33,023 bases of DNA from Anaerolineae bacterium UTCFX2 (GTDB lineage Bacteria > Chloroflexota > Anaerolineae > Anaerolineales > UBA4823): positions 1-33,023 of the forward strand of contig MWTA01000037.1 of NCBI GenBank assembly GCA_002050125.1. Direction: 5' to 3'. Shown here in pieces: positions 1 through 9,578 of the stretch. The notes beneath the pieces are model-generated. The model saw nothing but the letters and a program-made list of their open reading frames with translations. It was not told where the DNA came from and ran no database searches. Within the stretch, counting starts at the first letter, position 1. Each line of letters begins with the position of its first letter. Position numbers and translations under genes: made by a program.

Positions 1-107
1 TTTTAAAGTGTCAGGTAGCTAGTCCTATAGCTTCATCACGATATTCTCGGTTTGAGAGAGCGAAACGCCTTCCGCTTTTGCTCCTGGCGGTTCTTGGCGT
101 GTAATTT

Positions 108-860
108 ATGGTATGCTATACAGTCATGTGTAAAAACGCATATACTCCATCCGATTTTGCCGCGCTGTATGCGTCTTTTGATGCTCCTATCTCTGCGATA
201 AACTGTGGAGAGCGCTGCGCTCCGCACAATGAGGGCGGGGCGCCCTTTTGCTGTGACCTCCGGCACGCGGTGCCAACCGCTTACCAGGCTGAATGGGAAT
301 ATCTGGAACAGCACACCGATCTTTGGCATCTCTGGCAGGATCGTTCATCGGGCAAATCGAGCAGTCTTGCGGAGCAGGCGCCCGAAGGTCAGGTGCTGAT
401 CGCCTGCCGCGGGCATCGCGCATGCCAGCGCAAATTTCGCTCGCTGACCTGCCGCGCTTTTCCGTTTTTTCCGTACATTACGGTGAGCGGCGAATTTGTC
501 GGGCTAAGCTATTATTGGGAGTATCAGGATCGCTGCTGGGTGATCAGCAATCTGCACCTGGTCGATGCGACCTATCGAACCCAGTTCGTGACTGTTTACG
601 ATGCGCTTTTCGAGCGGATGCCTGAAGAACGCGAGGTGTTTCGCTATTTTTCGAGCCAGATGCGGCGTTTGTTTAGCCGAAAACACCGGGCGATCCCACT
701 GCTGCACCGCAACGGGGGATATTATAGGATCACCCCGCGCAACGGGCGCCAGCGCCGAATTGATCCTGCGAAACTGCCCAAGTTTGGCGATTATCAAATT
801 GCCGCCGAAATGCCGTTCTCGGATGAAATTTTGTCCAGTGTGAGCCCTGAACAGCATTGA
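108..860 (+). CDS. YkgJ/UPF0153-like cysteine-cluster protein (putative metal-binding)
   Basis: This 250-residue protein has a cysteine pattern like the YkgJ/FliB-type metal-chelating families. Cysteines are seen at residues 3, 8, 33, 37, 48 and 49 (a CC pair), 100, 106 and 115. The last lies in TCRAFPFFP, which resembles the family hallmark in which an Arg-Pro or similar pair precedes CRxFPF. No signal peptide or membrane segment is visible, so it is probably cytoplasmic. What it does is unknown; binding of zinc or an iron-sulfur cluster is inference. The start is uncertain: ATG at 108 and in-frame ATG at 126 are both possible and neither has a good ribosome binding site. It ends about 60 bp before the ABC transporter genes on the same strand, so co-transcription is possible but not shown. 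Confidence 0.7.
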   Translation: MVCYTVMCKNAYTPSDFAALYASFDAPISAINCGERCAPHNEGGAPFCCDLRHAVPTAYQAEWEYLEQHTDLWHLWQDRSSGKSSSLAEQAPEGQVLIACRGHRACQRKFRSLTCRAFPFFPYITVSGEFVGLSYYWEYQDRCWVISNLHLVDATYRTQFVTVYDALFERMPEEREVFRYFSSQMRRLFSRKHRAIPLLHRNGGYYRITPRNGRQRRIDPAKLPKFGDYQIAAEMPFSDEILSSVSPEQH

Positions 861-923
861 TGATTACCCCTGGGTAGGGAACCTTGCCGGATAACCCCTC
901 CTGATCGATAAGTGAGTTATTTA

Positions 924-2690
924 ATGATGACAACCGCAACAACCGCAATGGAATTCAAAGCGCCCGAAGCGTTCGCGACCGACCGCCGCGGTCCCGTTCG
1001 CTGGATCCTTTCCTATGTACGGCATTACTGGTATATCGCCGCGGTGATGGTCATTGGCGCCGCCGGGAATGCTGCCCTGGCGGCGGTCGTGCCAATTCTG
1101 GTTGGACAGGCGTTTAATGCAATCCTGCAGTCGCCGCCTGGGGTGGCGCTCTTGCCGGGCATTGTCCTTACGATTGCAGTGAGCCAAATTTTCCGCGGCT
1201 TTCTGCAGTTTGGACGCAACTTTGGCGCGGAGCTGCTCGGTCAGCGCGTGGAACGCGATATTCGCCATGAGCTTTACTCCAGCCTGTTGGCTAAAAGCAT
1301 GACTTTTCACAGTCTGCAGTCGGTTGGCGACACGATGGCGCGCGCGACGAATGACGTGAGGGAAATCAACTTCCTATTCAGCCCAGGCATGAATCTGGTG
1401 ATCGGCTCCGCCGTATTTATGTTCATGCCGTTATTTGTCGCGCCAAGTTATCATCCAGCGCTGATCCTCACCCCGCTCCTGTTCATCATCGGTTATTTTT
1501 TGTCGCTCTGGCAGTATCTGCATGAGCTCAGCCCGATTACGAGCGATGTGCGTCAGGCGTTTGGACGCATGAACAGCCGTCTGGCGGAGGCAATCGATGG
1601 GATCGAGACCGTTAAAGGGTTGGCGCAGGAGCGCAGCGAGGTGGAAAGATTCGGGAAGAACGCGCGCAGCTATCGCGATGCGTTTGTCCATCAGGGAGAT
1701 ATCGAGGCGCGTTTTATTCCGCTGTTGCTGCTCGGATTGGCAGAAGCCGGCAGCCTGCTCCATTCGCTGATCCTTTATCAGCAGGGCTTGTTGAATGTGG
1801 GTCAGGTTGTGGCGTATTTTGGGTTGATCCAGTTATTTGGATTTCCGACCTTCACCTCGCTGTTTGCGTATTCACAGATCTCGCTTGGGATGGCTGGGGC
1901 GCAGCGCATTCTGGAACTGATCAATCGGGAGAATGATTTAGACCAAAACATCGACGGCTATCAGGGACCGATGCGCGGCGAGATCGAATTCAAGGATGTT
2001 TCTTTTTCGTACATAGATGGAGAACCTGTACTGGAGGAAGTCTCATTTAAAGCGCCTCCGGGGATAACGGTCGCAATTGTTGGTCAGACTGGCGCCGGCA
2101 AGACCTCGCTGGTCAAGCTAGTCAACCGCACCTACGATGTCCAATCGGGGCAGGTTTTGGTAGATGGAGTAGATGTGCGGGACTGGAATCTTGAAGCGCT
2201 GCGAAAAAATATCTCGGTTATAGAACAGGATATCTTCTTATTTTCACGCACAGTCCGCGAGAACATCGCCTTTGGTATGCAAACGGCTGAGCCGGAAGAG
2301 ATCGTAATCGCTGCCCGTGCGGCTCAGGCGGACGAATTCATCCAATCTTTCAATGAAGGGTACGAGGCCATGGTTGGCGAACGCGGCGTTACCCTGTCTG
2401 GCGGGCAGCGTCAGAGACTGGCATTGGCGCGCGCATTTCTAACTGATCCGCGCATTTTGATCCTGGATGACTCAACCAGCGCTATCGATAGCGCCACTGA
2501 AGACCGCATCCAGCGCGCAATTTACGCGGCTGCGCGCGGCCGCACCACGATTATTATCACGCATCGTCTTTCGCAGATCCGCTGGGCTGATTTGATCCTG
2601 GTTTTACAAAAGGGCCGCGTGGTCGCCCAGGGAAACCACGAAGAACTGATGCGGACCTCCGAACCTTATCGACGCATTTTTAGAGAATAA
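924..2690 (+). CDS. ABC exporter half-transporter, ATP-binding/permease (subunit with the degenerate Walker B)
   Basis: This is a type IV (MsbA/MDR-like) half-transporter of 588 residues: an N-terminal domain with about six membrane helices and a C-terminal nucleotide-binding domain. Walker A is GQTGAGKTS, the signature is canonical LSGGQ (residues 491-495), and Walker B reads [12 protein letters not shown] with Asp (D516) where the catalytic Glu normally sits. The H-loop is ITHRLS. Asp in place of Glu is typical of the non-hydrolysing half of heterodimeric exporters. The partner begins 3 bp downstream, indicating one operon and one complex. The substrate cannot be read from sequence; drugs, lipids or peptides are all possible. 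I use ATG 924; GTG 912 and ATG 927 are also in frame. Confidence 0.93.
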   Translation: MMTTATTAMEFKAPEAFATDRRGPVRWILSYVRHYWYIAAVMVIGAAGNAALAAVVPILVGQAFNAILQSPPGVALLPGIVLTIAVSQIFRGFLQFGRNFGAELLGQRVERDIRHELYSSLLAKSMTFHSLQSVGDTMARATNDVREINFLFSPGMNLVIGSAVFMFMPLFVAPSYHPALILTPLLFIIGYFLSLWQYLHELSPITSDVRQAFGRMNSRLAEAIDGIETVKGLAQERSEVERFGKNARSYRDAFVHQGDIEARFIPLLLLGLAEAGSLLHSLILYQQGLLNVGQVVAYFGLIQLFGFPTFTSLFAYSQISLGMAGAQRILELINRENDLDQNIDGYQGPMRGEIEFKDVSFSYIDGEPVLEEVSFKAPPGITVAIVGQTGAGKTSLVKLVNRTYDVQSGQVLVDGVDVRDWNLEALRKNISVIEQDIFLFSRTVRENIAFGMQTAEPEEIVIAARAAQADEFIQSFNEGYEAMVGERGVTLSGGQRQRLALARAFLTDPRILILDDSTSAIDSATEDRIQRAIYAAARGRTTIIITHRLSQIRWADLILVLQKGRVVAQGNHEELMRTSEPYRRIFRE

Positions 2691-2693
2691 TCT

Positions 2694-4517
2694 ATGGGCT
2701 TCTTTTCCGGGCTTGACACCGAACGTTATGACCGCCAATACAGCGACCGCCAACTCGTGGCGCGCATCAGTAATTATTTCAAACCTTACCGGCTTCAGTT
2801 AGTCCTGATTACCGTTTTGCTGCTGATCATTGCTGGAGCAGGCGCGCTGACGCCGGTCCTGGTCGCCCAGATTGTCAATGAGATCGCGACCGAGACCATC
2901 GTCACACAGGCGCTGCTGTTGAGCGGGCTGGTTTTCGCAGCGGGGGTGACTACCTGGGTCGCCAACTGGGGCCGGCGGCGGATGACGGTGCGGATTGTGG
3001 GCGACATCGTGCAAGAACTGCGCACCGATAGTTTTAAAGCCGCCGCGGACCACGACCTCTCATTCTATGACGAGGTCGCTTCCGGGAAAGTCATCTCACG
3101 CATATCTTCGGATACCCAGGAATTTGGTCAGATGGTGGTACTGGTGACCGATTTATTTTCGCAGATCATCCAGTCGATCATCCTTGGGGTGATATTGTTC
3201 ACAATCGAGTGGCGGTTGACGCTGCTGCTGCTGGGGGTGCTGCCGATTGTTTTTCTTGTTGCACTCGGTTTCCGCAGCCTTGCCCGCCAGATGACCCGCG
3301 CCGGGATGCGCGCCATGGCAAACGTCAATGCTACAATCAAAGAGACGGTGAGCGGAATTGCAGTCGCCAAGAATTTCCGGCAAGAAGGCTCGATTTTTGA
3401 AGAGTTCAACGCAGCCAACCGCCAGTCTTATCAGGTCAATGTCAGGCGCGGGCTGGTGCTTTCAATGGTGTTTCCGGTGCTGAACGCTCTGGGCGGGGTT
3501 GCCACGGCTTTGTTGGTTTACATCGGCGGGATAAGCGCGGCGCAAGGGGTTGTCTCTGCCGGGGCATGGTTTCTGTTTGTTCAAAGCCTGGATCGTTTTT
3601 TCTTTCCCGTGTTGAACCTTTCGGCATTTTGGACCCAGATTCAACAGGGGCTCTCAGCTTCGGAACGGATATTTGCCCTAATCGACGCCGATCCGCAGGT
3701 TATTCAAATCGATCAGCGCATCCCTCCACCGTTGAGCGGAGATATTCGCTTCGAGCACGTCTGGTTTCGCTACTCGGATAAGGAGCCGGTGCTGTGCGAT
3801 TTCAACCTGTCGATCCAGCCGGGCGAAACGATTGCCCTGGTCGGTCACACCGGCGCCGGCAAGACCTCGATTGCCAAGCTCATCGCGCGTTTTTATGAGT
3901 TTCAAAAAGGGCAAATTCTGGTTGATGGGATGGACATTCGCACGTTCGATCTAAATCATTACCGCTCGCAGCTTGGGATCGTTTCACAGGTACCGTTCTT
4001 GTTCGCAGGCACGGTAGCCGAAAACATCTGTTATGCCTGCCCGGACGATCAGACCTATCGCGAGATACAGCGCATTGTCGGGCAAATCGGCGATGGCGAA
4101 TGGCTGGATTCGCTCCCCCAGGGTTTAGAGACCGAGGTAGGCGAGCGCGGCGGTCGGCTTTCAATGGGGCAGCGCCAGTTGGTCTCATTGATTCGCGTCC
4201 TGATCCAACGCCCGGCGATTTTTATCTTAGACGAAGCCACTGCCAGCATTGATCCGTTCACTGAATGGCAGATCCAGCAAGCGCTCAACTTGATTCTAGC
4301 GGATACGACCAGCATCCTGATCGCTCACCGGCTCTCGACGGTGAAAGCCGCTGATCGCATCATTGTGCTCGAAGATGGGCAGATCATCGAAGAAGGAAAC
4401 CACAATAGCCTGCTGGCGCAGAATGGCAAATACGCTGCGCTTTACAATACTTACTTCAGACACCAGAGCTTAGCATATGTTGAGCAGGCGCGCAGCCTGG
4501 CAGAGGATTTGGGATAA
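2694..4517 (+). CDS. ABC exporter half-transporter, ATP-binding/permease (subunit with the catalytic Walker B)
   Basis: The second half-transporter has 607 residues, with about six membrane helices followed by an ATPase domain. Walker A is GHTGAGKTS. Walker B, IFILDEATASID, carries the catalytic Glu (E514), and IAHRLS is the H-loop. Its signature is LSMGQ (residues 489-493), where the usual second Gly is Met. In a heterodimer the complete ATP site would combine this subunit's Walker motifs with the upstream subunit's LSGGQ. The degenerate site would combine the upstream DD Walker B with this LSMGQ. This is the arrangement known from exporters such as TM287/288 and BmrCD. The start codon is only 3 bp after the preceding stop, so translation is probably coupled. 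The substrate is unknown. Confidence 0.93.
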   Translation: MGFFSGLDTERYDRQYSDRQLVARISNYFKPYRLQLVLITVLLLIIAGAGALTPVLVAQIVNEIATETIVTQALLLSGLVFAAGVTTWVANWGRRRMTVRIVGDIVQELRTDSFKAAADHDLSFYDEVASGKVISRISSDTQEFGQMVVLVTDLFSQIIQSIILGVILFTIEWRLTLLLLGVLPIVFLVALGFRSLARQMTRAGMRAMANVNATIKETVSGIAVAKNFRQEGSIFEEFNAANRQSYQVNVRRGLVLSMVFPVLNALGGVATALLVYIGGISAAQGVVSAGAWFLFVQSLDRFFFPVLNLSAFWTQIQQGLSASERIFALIDADPQVIQIDQRIPPPLSGDIRFEHVWFRYSDKEPVLCDFNLSIQPGETIALVGHTGAGKTSIAKLIARFYEFQKGQILVDGMDIRTFDLNHYRSQLGIVSQVPFLFAGTVAENICYACPDDQTYREIQRIVGQIGDGEWLDSLPQGLETEVGERGGRLSMGQRQLVSLIRVLIQRPAIFILDEATASIDPFTEWQIQQALNLILADTTSILIAHRLSTVKAADRIIVLEDGQIIEEGNHNSLLAQNGKYAALYNTYFRHQSLAYVEQARSLAEDLG

Positions 4518-4542
4518 TAGATCGAGTACAATTGAAACACAG

Positions 4543-5760
4543 ATGGCTTACCCTGCAGAAATTACCCTGCGCCCTGGCGCGCCCGATTTCTTAGACCTGC
4601 CCTGGGATTTGCCCCTTTCGGAATGGGTGGGACGATGTTCCAGGCTGGTGGAATTACCTCGGGGTCTTTCGCGCCACATCGTCCAGTTTGTCAATTATTC
4701 CGATGAACTCTATGCGCTGAAAGAAATGCGCCCCGGTGTCGCTGAGCAAGAATTCGATCTTCTTCTTATGGCGATCGAAGCGCATCTGCCGGTGGTTTTG
4801 CCGATCGGGCACGCGATCACTAACACGCGAAATGACCAGCACAGCGTCTTGATCACGCATTATCTCGAGAACTCGCTTCCTTATCGATTGCTTTTTATGA
4901 GCCAGGGATTTGCGCGCCATCGCATGCATCTGCTGGATGCAATTGCGGGGCTGCTCGTCCAACTTCATCTCAGCGGCTTTTTTTGGGGAGATTGCTCGCT
5001 CTCCAATACGCTGTTTCGCCGGGATGCGGGCATGCTGCAAGCCTATCTGGTTGACGCCGAGACCAGCGAATTCCACGAGGGCTACTTTTCGCCTACGTTG
5101 CGGTTCCACGATTTACAGATCATGGCTGAAAACCTTGACGTTGAGCTTAAGGATCTGCAAAACTCCGGGTTGTTGACCGATATGAGTGTGCCAGCCGCAG
5201 AAGCTGGGGAGTACATCCAGCAGCGTTATCAACAGCTCTGGGAGGAGATCACCCGGGAAGATATCATCGGCGCAAACGAGCACTACCGGATACAAGAGCG
5301 CATTCGCATCTTGAATGATATGGGTTTCTCAGTTGGCAATGTTGAACTCGCCGCGCTGGAAAACGGCAGCCGCCTGCGCCTGCGGGTCTTTGTGACCGAC
5401 CGCAGTTTTCATCGAGACCAGCTTTATAACCTGTCGGGTCTGGACGCGGAGGAGATGCAGGCGCGTAAAATGATGAACGAGATTCAAGAACTGCGGGCGA
5501 CCCTTTCCCAGAACAGCCCGAGCAGTACACCCCTCAGCGTGGCTGCCTATCATTGGTTGGAGAATTATTTTAATCCCGTAATCGAGCGGCTGCGCTCGCT
5601 GATCCAGAATGATATGACCCCAGCCGAACTCTACTGCGAGGTGCTGGAACATAAATGGTTCCTTTCGGAGCGCGCCCAGCGCGACGTAGGTCATCAATTT
5701 GCAGTTGAAGATTACCTGATGCGGTTTGGAGATTTCCAAGCTTTCAGGTCTGATAATTGA
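4543..5760 (+). CDS. DUF4032 domain, protein-kinase-like (lipopolysaccharide-kinase-type fold) protein
   Basis: This protein has 405 residues from ATG 4543. A kinase-like core is visible: LYALKEM supplies a candidate ATP-binding Lys, HLSGFFWGDCSLSNTLF resembles the catalytic loop (Asp at residue 150 with a downstream Asn), and LVDAET (Asp171) sits where the metal-binding DFG-like Asp is expected. The C-terminal half matches my memory of DUF4032, which is fused to this fold in Chloroflexota and Actinobacteria. No membrane helices are seen. The substrate is unknown. The frame opens upstream to an ATG at 4477, but that start would overlap the ABC gene; 4543 leaves a 25-bp gap. It lies between the exporter and a histidine kinase in the same run, so co-expression is likely. 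Confidence 0.78.
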   Translation: MAYPAEITLRPGAPDFLDLPWDLPLSEWVGRCSRLVELPRGLSRHIVQFVNYSDELYALKEMRPGVAEQEFDLLLMAIEAHLPVVLPIGHAITNTRNDQHSVLITHYLENSLPYRLLFMSQGFARHRMHLLDAIAGLLVQLHLSGFFWGDCSLSNTLFRRDAGMLQAYLVDAETSEFHEGYFSPTLRFHDLQIMAENLDVELKDLQNSGLLTDMSVPAAEAGEYIQQRYQQLWEEITREDIIGANEHYRIQERIRILNDMGFSVGNVELAALENGSRLRLRVFVTDRSFHRDQLYNLSGLDAEEMQARKMMNEIQELRATLSQNSPSSTPLSVAAYHWLENYFNPVIERLRSLIQNDMTPAELYCEVLEHKWFLSERAQRDVGHQFAVEDYLMRFGDFQAFRSDN

Positions 5761-5794
5761 CGAAGCTCGGTTTCGGAATAAAATAGATGAGGTT

Positions 5795-8700
5795 ATGCTG
5801 TCGACTTCTGAATCCAGGTTGTCCTCCGGATCAAAGCTTCTTCAAACCAGGCTGACGCCGGCGCTGACGCTGTTGTTTTTGTTTTTCGCCCTGGTTGTCT
5901 TTATTATTTCCCCCATTCTATTTTTTCAAACATCTGACCTCGCCCTTAAGGATCAACTCGGTCATTATGTAATTCAATATTTGTCGGGGCTGGTTTACCT
6001 GGCGTGCGGGTTATATATCTTTTGGGTGCGGCGATTTGACCCGGCTGGGCGGGCGTTCGCGGTTTTCTCCAGTTCGGCGGGCATCGCGCTGGCTTTCTCG
6101 CTCAGACCTTACCCGAACGATTTGTGGAACATTCTCTGGACGATTGCGCTGGCATTGGCTGGGGGCGCGCTGATTAATCTGGCGCTGCTATTTCCAGAGA
6201 GCGTGCGCCAGGTTGCGCGTTTTCCGTGGCTGGGTTGGATCGGATATGGCTTGGGCGCGCTGCTCACCCTGGTCGTCTGGATCGCCCCGTTGGATGCTTC
6301 TTCCTGGCGGCTGTTCGTCATTTTTCTGGCAGTATCCGCGGCTTTCTTCGCCGGGATGGCGATTTACCGCCGCCTGAGGTCGGTCTCGCCGGTGGTCCGC
6401 GAACAGGCGCGGCTGACCCTGTGGGGGGCGTTCATCGCGATCATCCCAATCGGTCTCTGGTTGGCGCTTTCAGCGGCGATCTCCAGCCTGCAGTTCATCC
6501 CGCTGCTCCTGCTTCCGCTGGCGGTTTTCCCGCTGCTAACCGCGTATGCGATCATCCGCTACCGTTTCTTGAGCGCCGATTATTTTCTGAGCCAGGTGAT
6601 GCTGTATTCGTTGCTAGGCGGGCTGGCTATGGCAGGCTATGCGTTGCTGGTCGGCGGAGCCAGCCTGTTGGTGGGGCAGGCGCTGCAGCCCACAAACCCG
6701 CTGCTGGTCGGTTTGATGGTGTTGGTGGTTGCCATTGGGCTTAACCCGCTGCGCAGCTATTTACAGGGCGCGATCGATCGGTTCTTTTTCAAAGGTCAAC
6801 TGGCGTTCCGCGAACTGCTGCAGTCCTTTGGCCGCGAGCTCACCAGCGCCCTGGAACTGGGCGAGATCGTCACGGTGCTGCGAAAATACGTCGCGGATGC
6901 GCTGGCGCCGGAGAGCGTACACGTCTTTGTCTATAACCAATTGAGCGGTCATTACACCGCAATGCCGGAGGCTGATGGGCGTCCGACCAGCGACGTTCGT
7001 TTTCCGGTGAGCAGCGCCCTGGTTCAAACGCTGTCGCGCCGGCGGCAATCGTTGTTCTTATCGGACATCAGCGACCTCCCTGAGGTGCTGCAGGCTGAAC
7101 AAGCCCGTTTGCGTTTGGTGAACGGGACGGTGTTCATCCCCATGCCTGGGCGCGATCAGTTGACCGGTTGGTTGGCGTTGGGCGACCGCAAATCCGGCGA
7201 ACCTTACACCAGCCGAGACCTGCGCTTGCTCGAGACGCTGAGCGATCAGACCGCCCTGGCAGTTGAGCGCGCTCAGGTGGTGGCGGACCTGGAACGCCGC
7301 GTGCGCGAGCTAAATGTGCTGGCGCGCATCGCTCAGGGGGTGAGTTTTACGGTTACTTTTGACGATATTCTCGAGCTCATTTCAGCCCAGACCAGCCAGG
7401 TACTGCCGGCGCGCGAGTTGAAGATCGCGCTCTTGGATAAGGATACGGGGATACTTTCATACGCCTTCTATCTCGAAGACGATGAGCGCCTGAATGAAAG
7501 GGAGAATCAATTTATCCCGCTTGGGCAAGGGCTTGAGAACGAAGTGGTATCCAGCCAGCGCTGGCTAGTGACGGACGATTACGAGCGCGAGTGCCGCCAG
7601 CGCGGCATCTTGCCGGCGGCGCAAGACATCTATTCCTGGATGGGCATCCCCTTGAACGCCGGCGCGGATACCATTGGGGTCCTCAGCATCGCCAGCCGCG
7701 ATCCAGCGGTGATCTACACCGAAGAGCAGCGCAACCTGCTGCAGGCAATCGCCGACCAGGCTTCGGGCGCGATTGTCAAAGCCCGCTCGCTCGAGGAATC
7801 TGAGCGGCGCGCGCTCCAACTGGCAACCCTGAATGAGGTTGCCCTCAGCCTGACTTCTACCCTGGAGATCAAGCCCTTGCTGAGGCAGATTCTGGACAGC
7901 GCGACGGATATTTTGAATTGCGAGGCGGGCAGCTTGTTCCTGGTCGATCCCCAGACCGACGAGCTGATCTTCGAAGTTGTGATTGGACCGGTTGCGGCTG
8001 ACCTGACTGGAAAACGCCTGCCCCCGGGCACGGGTCTGGTGGGTGAGTGCGCGCAAACCGGTCAGGCGATCATTGCCAACGACGCCAAACGTCGCATGGA
8101 TTGGTTTAATCAAACCGACCAGCAGACCGGCTTCGACACGCAGGATCTGCTGGGCGTTCCCATGCGCCTGCACGACCGCGTGATCGGCGTGATCGAAGTG
8201 ATCAACAAAACCAACGGCGCGCCGTTTACCAGCGCCGATCAGGAATTGTTAACCGCCTATGCCAGCCAGGCTACGATCGCGATGGAAAACGCCCGGTTGT
8301 ACACCATGACGGACCAGGCGCTGGCTGCGCGCGTCGAAGAACTTTCGGTGATGCAGCGCATCGACCGCGAGTTGAACGCCAGCCTGGAGATCGAACGCGC
8401 CATGCGCATCACGCTCGATTGGGCAATGCGCCAGTCTCAAATGGACGCCGGGTTGGTTGGAATGGTGAACGAAGGCGCTTTGCGCGTCATGGCTGCGCAG
8501 GGTTACCTGGACGAACTGCAGCCATTCCAACCTTCGAATGACGGTGAAGAGCCTGGCTTACCGATTGATTTGCCAGCAATTAAGTCCGTGTTGGAGACCG
8601 GGATGCCGCGTTTCCTGGTATCGCCTCCAGATGAAGCCAACCGGTTAACGCTTCTTCAGGACGGGTTGGCGCAGATCGCGGTGCCGATCCGCCGCGAGAC

Positions 8701-9562
8701 GGAAACGATCGGAGTTTTGCTGCTTGAAAGCCGGCGGGCTGAAACCGCCCTCGATGAGAAGACCAGCTTTATGATGCGTCTGAGCGATCACGCTGCGATT
8801 GCAATTGCCAACGCCCAGCTCTATGAAGAGGTCAAGCTGGCAAACCTGGCGAAGTCGCAATTCGTTTCATTTGTCGCCCATGAGCTAAAAAACCCGATGG
8901 CTTCGATCAAAGGCTACACCGAGTTGGTGGCGGCTGGAATGGCGGGCCCGGTCAACGAAATGCAGACCAGCTTTCTGACCACGGTGCGCTCGAACGTGGA
9001 CCGCATGAACACGATCGTGAGCGACCTGAACGACCTGACCAAGATCCAGGTTGGCAATATGCGCCTGGACTATCAGGCTTTGCCGGTTGAGGAGGTGTTG
9101 GAAGAAGTCATTCGTTCTTTGACGCGCCAGATCGAGGAAAAGAACCAGCAGCTCATCCAGCAGATCCCAGAAGACTTGCCGCGCGTCTGGGCTGATCCCG
9201 CCCGGTTGGCGCAGATTATCACGAACCTGGTCAGCAACGCCCAGAAGTACACGCCAGAAAGCGGCAGGATCCTGATCGGCGCCGAACGCGTCGAAGCGTC
9301 TGAAAGCGACCCCCCGGGGTTGGAAATGATCCACCTATGGGTGGAAGACAGCGGCATTGGAATTGCAGAAGAGGATCAGCGCCGGATCTTCCAGCAATAC
9401 TTCCGCACGGATGACGCCAAAGATATGGCATCCGGCACCGGGCTGGGCTTGGCGATTACGCGCAGCCTGGTGGAAATGCAGGGAGGGCGCATCTGGTTCG
9501 AAAGCCGGTCTGGAACAGGCACAACGTTCCACCTCACCATCCCGGTGGCTGAGACCCAATAG
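5795..9562 (+). CDS. Large membrane sensor histidine kinase with four GAF-like modules
   Basis: About 1255 residues. The N-terminus (roughly residues 15-310) holds seven to eight hydrophobic helices with little extracellular loop. Four GAF-like modules follow, at roughly 340-500, 510-675, 680-845 and 850-1010, each opening with a helix of the LNEVALSLTSTLEI type. The kinase core has the phosphoacceptor in FVAHELKNPMASI (His1029), an N-box TNLVSNAQKY, the ATP-lid motifs EDSGIGI and GTGLGLAI, and an F-box IFQQYFR. No receiver or output domain is present, so it must signal to a response regulator outside the window. I favour ATG 5795 over an in-frame TTG at 5726 because the TTG overlaps the preceding gene and the ATG follows a GATGAGG sequence. 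The FIST gene starts 16 bp downstream. Confidence 0.92.
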   Translation: MLSTSESRLSSGSKLLQTRLTPALTLLFLFFALVVFIISPILFFQTSDLALKDQLGHYVIQYLSGLVYLACGLYIFWVRRFDPAGRAFAVFSSSAGIALAFSLRPYPNDLWNILWTIALALAGGALINLALLFPESVRQVARFPWLGWIGYGLGALLTLVVWIAPLDASSWRLFVIFLAVSAAFFAGMAIYRRLRSVSPVVREQARLTLWGAFIAIIPIGLWLALSAAISSLQFIPLLLLPLAVFPLLTAYAIIRYRFLSADYFLSQVMLYSLLGGLAMAGYALLVGGASLLVGQALQPTNPLLVGLMVLVVAIGLNPLRSYLQGAIDRFFFKGQLAFRELLQSFGRELTSALELGEIVTVLRKYVADALAPESVHVFVYNQLSGHYTAMPEADGRPTSDVRFPVSSALVQTLSRRRQSLFLSDISDLPEVLQAEQARLRLVNGTVFIPMPGRDQLTGWLALGDRKSGEPYTSRDLRLLETLSDQTALAVERAQVVADLERRVRELNVLARIAQGVSFTVTFDDILELISAQTSQVLPARELKIALLDKDTGILSYAFYLEDDERLNERENQFIPLGQGLENEVVSSQRWLVTDDYERECRQRGILPAAQDIYSWMGIPLNAGADTIGVLSIASRDPAVIYTEEQRNLLQAIADQASGAIVKARSLEESERRALQLATLNEVALSLTSTLEIKPLLRQILDSATDILNCEAGSLFLVDPQTDELIFEVVIGPVAADLTGKRLPPGTGLVGECAQTGQAIIANDAKRRMDWFNQTDQQTGFDTQDLLGVPMRLHDRVIGVIEVINKTNGAPFTSADQELLTAYASQATIAMENARLYTMTDQALAARVEELSVMQRIDRELNASLEIERAMRITLDWAMRQSQMDAGLVGMVNEGALRVMAAQGYLDELQPFQPSNDGEEPGLPIDLPAIKSVLETGMPRFLVSPPDEANRLTLLQDGLAQIAVPIRRETETIGVLLLESRRAETALDEKTSFMMRLSDHAAIAIANAQLYEEVKLANLAKSQFVSFVAHELKNPMASIKGYTELVAAGMAGPVNEMQTSFLTTVRSNVDRMNTIVSDLNDLTKIQVGNMRLDYQALPVEEVLEEVIRSLTRQIEEKNQQLIQQIPEDLPRVWADPARLAQIITNLVSNAQKYTPESGRILIGAERVEASESDPPGLEMIHLWVEDSGIGIAEEDQRRIFQQYFRTDDAKDMASGTGLGLAITRSLVEMQGGRIWFESRSGTGTTFHLTIPVAETQ

Positions 9563-9578
9563 CCAGACGAGGCCCTTC

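Noticed and set aside
4654-5109. 151-codon minus-strand frame opposite the DUF4032 gene
   Set aside because: Shadow of a real gene; no domain, no ribosome binding site.
7565-8173. 202-codon open frame antisense to the large histidine kinase
   Set aside because: It lies wholly opposite a gene with clear domains; GC-rich coding bias creates such frames, and the translation has no recognisable motif.
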